From: Terrirhizobium terrae
GTDB lineage: Bacteria; Pseudomonadota; Alphaproteobacteria; Rhizobiales; Rhizobiaceae
NCBI RefSeq assembly: GCF_030323265.1
Contig: NZ_CP104992.1
Location: forward strand, 3,757,501-3,821,500
Direction: 5' to 3'
DNA length: 64,000 nucleotides
Positions 60,111-64,000 of the stretch are shown here, in pieces. The position numbers were made by a program, and so were the translations under genes. How positions within the stretch are numbered: position 1 is the stretch's first letter; each line of letters opens with the position of its first letter. The notes under the pieces were generated by a model. It saw only the letters and a list, made by a program, of their open reading frames with translations. It ran no database searches and was not told where the DNA came from.

Positions 60111-60768
60111 TTTGCAAAAGCCGCAAGAGATTTGCATCCGCGATCATCTCAAGGAGATGGCCTAACTGAGCAGAGCCGTAATCTCTCTTGGTGCCGGTCT
60201 CCTCATTGTAGACTAGCACATAATTCACTTCGCCTAAGCCTTTGAACTGGAGACCGATTTGCTCCCCGTCCGCATTTCTCCAGAGAGCGCGGAAGTTACC
60301 ATTGTCCAAAAGCGCAATGGCCGGCCTTTTGGAAGCGGATGCATTTAAGAGAAACGTTAGTATATCACTGCGCGATTCAGCATTGATCGAGATCGTTTCA
60401 TCTCTTGCCTCTGCGTCGAGATCTAATAGGCGTTTCTGCACCTGTAGCCGAAGAAGGATAAGCTGACCGAATGTGGACTTGCTGGTGCGCGGCTGATTTT
60501 CGCGTGACAGGGGCTCACGCATAACGACGGCGTTGTGCGATAAAGGCGCTGATACCCGCCATTCGACGTTTCTGTCCGCTGCTTCGTCTACCAGAACATA
60601 GCAGCTTCCAGCCGCCTGAATTAGCTGAGCGCGCACCCGGCGAGCTTGTGCTGCCTCTGGAGTAGCCTTGGCGTACGGCACTTTTGAAGATGTGTTTGTG
60701 TTCCCGCGGAGTGCAGCGTTAGCTAATAAGCCATGGTAGGGCTGAGTACTTGAAGCAATGTACGTCAT
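60100..60768 (-). CDS. Island gene 2: hypothetical protein
   Basis: 222 residues, ATG 60768 overlapping the upstream gene's TGA by ATGA. N-terminal half is variable; middle is helical (FGQLILLRLQVQKRLLDLDA); C-terminal part IALLDNGNFRALWRNADGEQ, IGLQFKGLGEVNYVLVYNEE looks like a small beta domain, followed by QLGHLLEMIADANLLRLLQ. The NGNFRALW...GLQF...GEVNYVLV pattern resembles a widespread family of small unknown proteins often next to toxin-like or phage genes. Not predicted to be secreted. No catalytic residues evident. Confidence 0.78.
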   Translation of the reverse strand: MTYIASSTQPYHGLLANAALRGNTNTSSKVPYAKATPEAAQARRVRAQLIQAAGSCYVLVDEAADRNVEWRVSAPLSHNAVVMREPLSRENQPRTSKSTFGQLILLRLQVQKRLLDLDAEARDETISINAESRSDILTFLLNASASKRPAIALLDNGNFRALWRNADGEQIGLQFKGLGEVNYVLVYNEETGTKRDYGSAQLGHLLEMIADANLLRLLQNGG

Positions 60769-61181
60769 GATGAGGTTTCGCGTTTCAGCTTTAATATCTC
60801 GTCGATTTGCTCTGGCGACAGCCCTTGGATGACACCTAATTCACGAACACGACTTTCCAGCCAAAGGAAAAGATTCACAGTGGCGTTGAAGTCCATAATC
60901 AGATCGCACTCGACTGAGCGGTCCACAGCGAACTTGTCATCGTCCGAAACTTCCGGCCCAGTTGCATTGCCCCTTTCATCAACCGGGAGACGGGTAACTC
61001 CCGGCATTTTCTGCCTATCCGAATACGGGGCCAAGCGGAGGTTGCCTGATGGCGTCGGGCCTCCGAAAAATCCGTCTGCATAGATGACGCGAAAATACGA
61101 ACTCTTTACATAGTGGATCGAAACGTGATCAACGGAGCCAGTCGGCAAGGGTGTGACCTCATAAAACCAAGGGAGCAACAC
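60765..61181 (-). CDS. Island gene 1: hypothetical protein
   Basis: 138 residues from GTG 61181, no clear ribosome site; the AT-rich upstream DNA contains TATAGT only four bases before the start, so a leaderless transcript is conceivable. VDHVSIHYVKSSYFRVIYAD, followed by GFFGGPTPSGNLRLAPYSDR, an acidic linker, then VECDLIMDFNATVNLFLWLE. The order resembles DUF3467-like small proteins but I cannot confirm this. First gene of the trio; overlaps gene 2 by ATGA. Confidence 0.72.
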   Translation of the reverse strand: MLLPWFYEVTPLPTGSVDHVSIHYVKSSYFRVIYADGFFGGPTPSGNLRLAPYSDRQKMPGVTRLPVDERGNATGPEVSDDDKFAVDRSVECDLIMDFNATVNLFLWLESRVRELGVIQGLSPEQIDEILKLKRETSS

Positions 61182-61197
61182 GTACTATATTGTGCGG

Positions 61198-61416
61198 ATG
61201 AGTCAATTAAATAAGGGTTTAGATTACCTCTTCGCTCTTGACCCTAACGCGGGAACCTTGCGCGTGGCAGCCGTAGCGTCAGATCGTAGGAAGTACGCAG
61301 CAGTCGGCGGTCGAGCTGTCTTCTGCGCTGGCAGACCGCTAGGATTTTCGCACCACTCCGATATCAGCCATCCATCCAGACCCTTGGATGATATTGACGA
61401 CTGTGAGCCGTCGTAA
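61198..61416 (+). other. Doubtful small open frame opposite the island promoter
   Basis: 73 residues from ATG 61198: LDYLFALDPNAGTLRVAAVA, then KYAAVGGRAVFCAGRPLGFS and SHPSRPLDDIDDCEPS. An overlapping minus-strand frame covers the same bases, so coding is not established. It starts 16 bases from gene 1 in the opposite direction. Confidence 0.25.
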
Positions 61417-61477
61417 TCGATTGGTAAATTTGAGGTATCTGTCGCCACCTCCCTGACATCAACCGCAGTAGCATATC

Positions 61478-61687
61478 TCACCGCTTCACCACCCACTTCC
61501 CCGAACACCACAACCCCGCCCCCAGCGCGAAAAACGGCCCGAGCACGCCGAACAGTTCCGGGTCATCCCAGGGCATGGGGATGCTGAAATTGATACAGCC
61601 GGTGGCGTTCATGCCGCAGCCGAAAGCTGAGACCCAGTACCAGGCCGCGGCGGTGCCGATAAAGATCGCCACGCCCGCCCCCATCAT
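61478..61687 (-). CDS. Small hypothetical membrane protein
   Basis: 69 residues, two membrane helices: GAGVAIFIGTAAAWYWVSAF and LFGVLGPFFALGAGLWCSG, joined by a polar loop with CGMNATGCINF (two Cys). Strong hydrophobic pattern and GC composition like the chromosome suggest a real gene at the right edge of the island. No domain recognised; start position uncertain. Confidence 0.5.
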   Translation of the reverse strand: MMGAGVAIFIGTAAAWYWVSAFGCGMNATGCINFSIPMPWDDPELFGVLGPFFALGAGLWCSGKWVVKR

Positions 61688-61750
61688 CAGTCATCGGATT
61701 ATGCGCATCATTGTTTCCCTTGTGTTTGGGCGGAGCGTGCCGCACGGTAT

Positions 61751-61992
61751 CTCTCCCTTGCGGGAGAGAAAGCGATTTCAAGATCTTAGCTTTAGCTAAG
61801 TCTTAGAAATCGCAAGAGAGGGGTGAGGACTGGTCGGCAAAGCCGACGAAACGATCCAGTGAATCGTTTCGAAGGACGAACGCCTTGAGCCCCGCGAAAG
61901 GCCGGGGACGATCTTGCCCTCTCCTGAAAAATCTAGCGCTTAGCTTGTCAGCTAAGATGCTGATTTTTCTTCCTCTCCCGCAGGGGGAGAGG
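61751..61992. repeat. Composite palindromic element with two long AGCTAAG hairpins
   Basis: Bounded by CTCTCCCTTGCGGGAGAG (61751-61768) and CCTCTCCCGCAGGGGGAGAG (61972-61991). Inside are GCGATTTC...CTTAGCT-TT-AGCTAAG...GAAATCGC (61772-61813), GTCGGCAAAGCCGAC (about 61833-61847), and GAAAAATC...TTAGCT-TGTC-AGCTAA...GATTTTTC (61926-61969). The ends and GAGGGGTGAGGAC are shared with the copy in uvrB. Mosaic, non-coding, with several strong stem-loops; resembles rhizobial RIME-type elements. Confidence 0.8.
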
Positions 61993-62582
61993 CAGGCCCG
62001 CACAAAATCTCACCCCTATTCGTCCCCGTCCCGAAAACCTCCGCCTACAATCTCCCCGTCCCGTCGCGGATACACCGGAAGGCGTTCCGGCGAGGCGGGG
62101 CCGGCACTGGTGATGAAGGGACGACGTGAACCTTCCTCATCGGGGTCCGTGAGAAAATGGTTGCCCTCCGACGACCGGGAGGCGCGGGATGAAAGTCGGA
62201 CCGACATCCCGCATCACTTCCCTTATGGCGCGTCGGGCGTGCCTGTGAGGCATTAGAGGGTGGCGGGATGGCGCCATGGGGCGTTCGCGAACATTCTCGG
62301 ATGTTCGGAAACCGTGGCGCAGGTGGATGACGTGGCTCAAGGTCGTCATGGCCCGGGCCGGGTTCCGTAAAAGGGCGTGCATGACACTCGCAAATGAGAC
62401 ACGCCCCCGTGCCCACTGTCCCGCTCACCGCAGAGCAACCGGAGTTCACGGATAGAAACTGCCGAACGGGGCGCTGAGAGGTGTCACTTTAAACTTTACT
62501 TACGAGGCAGCTTTCAGCGCCCCGTCCGTCCTCGGGTTAAACCCGAGGATCAAAAAATGCCAGAGATCGCCAAGGGGGTACT
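61993..62582. other. 590 bases of non-coding, repeat-rich DNA
   Basis: No frame has both a start context and a recognisable protein. Several short GC palindromes occur, the clearest being TCCTCGGGTTAAACCCGAGG at 62529-62548, a third copy of the palindrome type seen before ssuB and in the uvrB tail. The stretch ends at the ribosome-site region of the following gene. Confidence 0.5.
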
Positions 62583-63131
62583 ATGTCCAAAAACATGCCA
62601 AAGGAAATTCTGAGCCTGGAAACACGGCTCGCCCGCCACACCGCCGAGGCCTTCTGGATGCCGGCGCAATGCAGCCGCCGGGCCTGCCGTCGCACTGGCT
62701 GCTGCCAGGGCAGCGTTTCCGCCACCGGCGAACCATCCTGCATCGAGCGCCTCGCGCCGAGCACGCGCAACCTTTTCGCCAGCTATGCCGAGCTTGTCCG
62801 CATCTGCGCCGACCTGATCCGTGCCGGTGAACCGCCCGTTCCGTTGAAGGAAAGCGGGCAGGCCTACGCCTTCGCGCTCTGCCTGCGCGTGGCATTCCGC
62901 GCCCTCGCCGACCTGCCGGCCAACCGCGGCCCGCTGCGCCAGCGGCTGCGTCGTTTCAAGCTGGCGCCGCTCGGGCGGCCGCCCCGCGGCAGCGTGATCG
63001 CCTATGAGACCTTCGGCACCCGCACCGATCGTGAACCGGCGACAGCATCGGGAGAGGAGCCGGCCCAAAGGCTGCTTCCGCACCAGGATGCCGATGGCGC
63101 AAGACCGTACCCGATTGGGCCGAGCCCTTGA
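62583..63131 (+). CDS. Hypothetical protein with Cys-rich N-terminal motif
   Basis: 182 residues. After ARHTAEAFWMPAQCSRRACR comes RTGCCQGSV and SCIERLAPSTRNLFASYAEL: five Cys within about 25 residues, perhaps a metal site. The middle is helical (FALCLRVAFRALADLPANRG) and Arg/Leu-rich. The C-terminal 40 residues look disordered. GC-rich coding pattern. No domain known to me. Lies between repeats and mazG (convergent). Confidence 0.55.
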   Translation: MSKNMPKEILSLETRLARHTAEAFWMPAQCSRRACRRTGCCQGSVSATGEPSCIERLAPSTRNLFASYAELVRICADLIRAGEPPVPLKESGQAYAFALCLRVAFRALADLPANRGPLRQRLRRFKLAPLGRPPRGSVIAYETFGTRTDREPATASGEEPAQRLLPHQDADGARPYPIGPSP

Positions 63132-63287
63132 AAATTCACATATCCCCATCAACCGGATACCGGCTCGGCAGCGGTCCCGGCGCACGGGTCCAGCCATCTC
63201 TGCTTCGGCCATCCGCGTCGGCTCGCCGTATGCAGCCGACCAGACCGACCGTCAGGAGCGGGACACTCGCGATCCGCAAAGCCCGCC

Positions 63288-64000
63288 TTACTCCTGCCGC
63301 GCCACCGCCCGCTCGATCGCCTTGGCGGATTGCCAGAGCTCTTCCATCCGCGTGAGCGTTGCCGCTTCCAGCGTCTCGCCGGAAACTTCAAGTTCCGTCT
63401 CGATATGGTTGAATCGCCTGCGGAATTTCGTGTTGGTGCCGCGCAGCGCCATTTCCGGATCCGCCTTCACGTGCCGGCCGATATTGACCATGGCGAAGAT
63501 CAGGTCGCCGAGCTCGTCGGCCACCTTGTCCGGCGCTCCGGCCGCCAGCGCCTCGCGCAGTTCCGCCACCTCTTCCTCGATCTTGTCGAGGATCGGCTCC
63601 GGCGTCGACCAGTCGAAGCCAACCTTGGCCGCCCGTTCCTGCAGCTTCAGCGCCTCCGTGAGCGCCGGCAGATGCCGGTCGACGCTGCCGAGAAAACCTT
63701 TTTGAAATCCTCCGTGAGGCCCCGCGCCCCGCGCCGCTCGGCCCGCTCGCGCTTCTCCTCGGCCTTGATCGCATCCCATTGCAGCTTCACCGCGCCGGGC
63801 GTATCGGCGTCCGACCTGGCGAACACATGCGGATGCCGGCGGATCATCTTCTTCGTGATCGCCTCGACCACATCGCCGAAGGAAAACTCGCCGGCCTCCT
63901 CGGCCATCCGCGCATGGAACACGACCTGCAGCAGAAGATCGCCCAGTTCCTCGCAGAGATCGTCCATGTCGTTGCGTTCGATCGCGTCGGCCACCTCATA
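63288..64000 (-). CDS. mazG: Nucleoside triphosphate pyrophosphohydrolase; frameshifted near 63697, 5' end outside window
   Basis: Reads in from the window edge as YEVADAIERNDMDDLCEELG followed by DLLLQVVFHARMAEEAGEF, the first MazG domain with its EExxE/D metal motif. After RRHPHVFA and a linker, LTEDFKK, the frame breaks near 63697; one extra base gives GFLGSVDRHLPALTEALKLQ, then the second domain KIEEEVAELREALAAG and ADELGDLIFAMVNIGRHVKA. Ends KAIERAVARQE. Hydrolyses NTPs or dNTPs to NMP and pyrophosphate, clearing aberrant nucleotides. The first roughly 40 residues are missing here. Confidence 0.94.

Noticed and set aside
61224-61511. 95-residue minus-strand frame right of the island
   Set aside because: Overlaps another frame on the plus strand and the small membrane gene; no start context or motif favours it.
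62529-62560. Minus-strand rho-independent terminator formed by the TCCTCGGG palindrome
   Set aside because: On the minus strand the T run precedes the stem instead of following it; on the plus strand an A run follows. It fits a repeat, not a terminator.

Overview
The window looks like chromosomal DNA of an alphaproteobacterium of the Rhizobiaceae (Rhizobium/Agrobacterium-type). The reasons are high GC coding sequence, a UvrB with long N- and C-terminal extensions, an Usg-family protein, the run dgkA-cobT / cobS-DUF1289-TIGR02281 protease, a complete ssu sulfonate operon, an octopine/opine-type polar amino acid transporter, and palindromic intergenic repeats of the rhizobial mosaic kind. No rRNA, tRNA, CRISPR array, prophage or insertion-sequence transposase was recognised.

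Layout. 1-3 kb: the end of a diguanylate cyclase, then a minus-strand pair (Kef-type antiporter and FMN-binding oxidase). 3-7 kb: DUF971 protein, moaA, and a minus-strand thiamine salvage operon thiM-thiE-thiD behind a TPP riboswitch. 7-14.5 kb: beta-propeller protein with a divergent LysR regulator, a chemoreceptor, an EamA exporter, and mobA-mobB. 14.5-22 kb: OmpA-like protein with a very long Q/E/P-rich arm, an opine/amino-acid ABC transporter without its ATPase, Usg, a methyltransferase, a DinB-like protein and a small membrane protein. 22-26 kb: ssuADCB. 26-34 kb: dehydrogenase, two SNase-like nucleases, alpha/beta hydrolase, Lrp regulator, uracil-DNA glycosylase, sensor kinase, a type II toxin-antitoxin pair and dgkA. 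34-41 kb: cobT/cobS, DUF1289, aspartic protease, AraC regulator with divergent MFS exporter, a lipase-like membrane protein and a cysteine-rich protein. 41-50 kb: ABC-2 exporter, unknown proteins, TSUP permease, extensin-like lipoprotein, Cache chemoreceptor and an acyl-CoA thioesterase. 50-56 kb: DUF1501/DUF1800 pair and a GGDEF-EAL protein. 56-64 kb: uvrB, a small island of three unknown genes that looks AT-richer, repeat-rich non-coding DNA, a cysteine-rich unknown and mazG (cut by the window end).

Two points dominate interpretation. First, about 18 single-base frameshifts break otherwise intact genes, mostly where a short homopolymer is one base too short. Restoring the base restores family-typical proteins and, in several cases, ATGA/GTGA operon overlaps. 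These are most simply sequencing or assembly errors, so I annotate such genes as full-length CDS and name the break. Second, the most plausible place for an undescribed system is the compact, overlapping three-gene minus-strand operon at 59652-61181. It lies between a uvrB tail interrupted by repeats and a large composite palindromic repeat.
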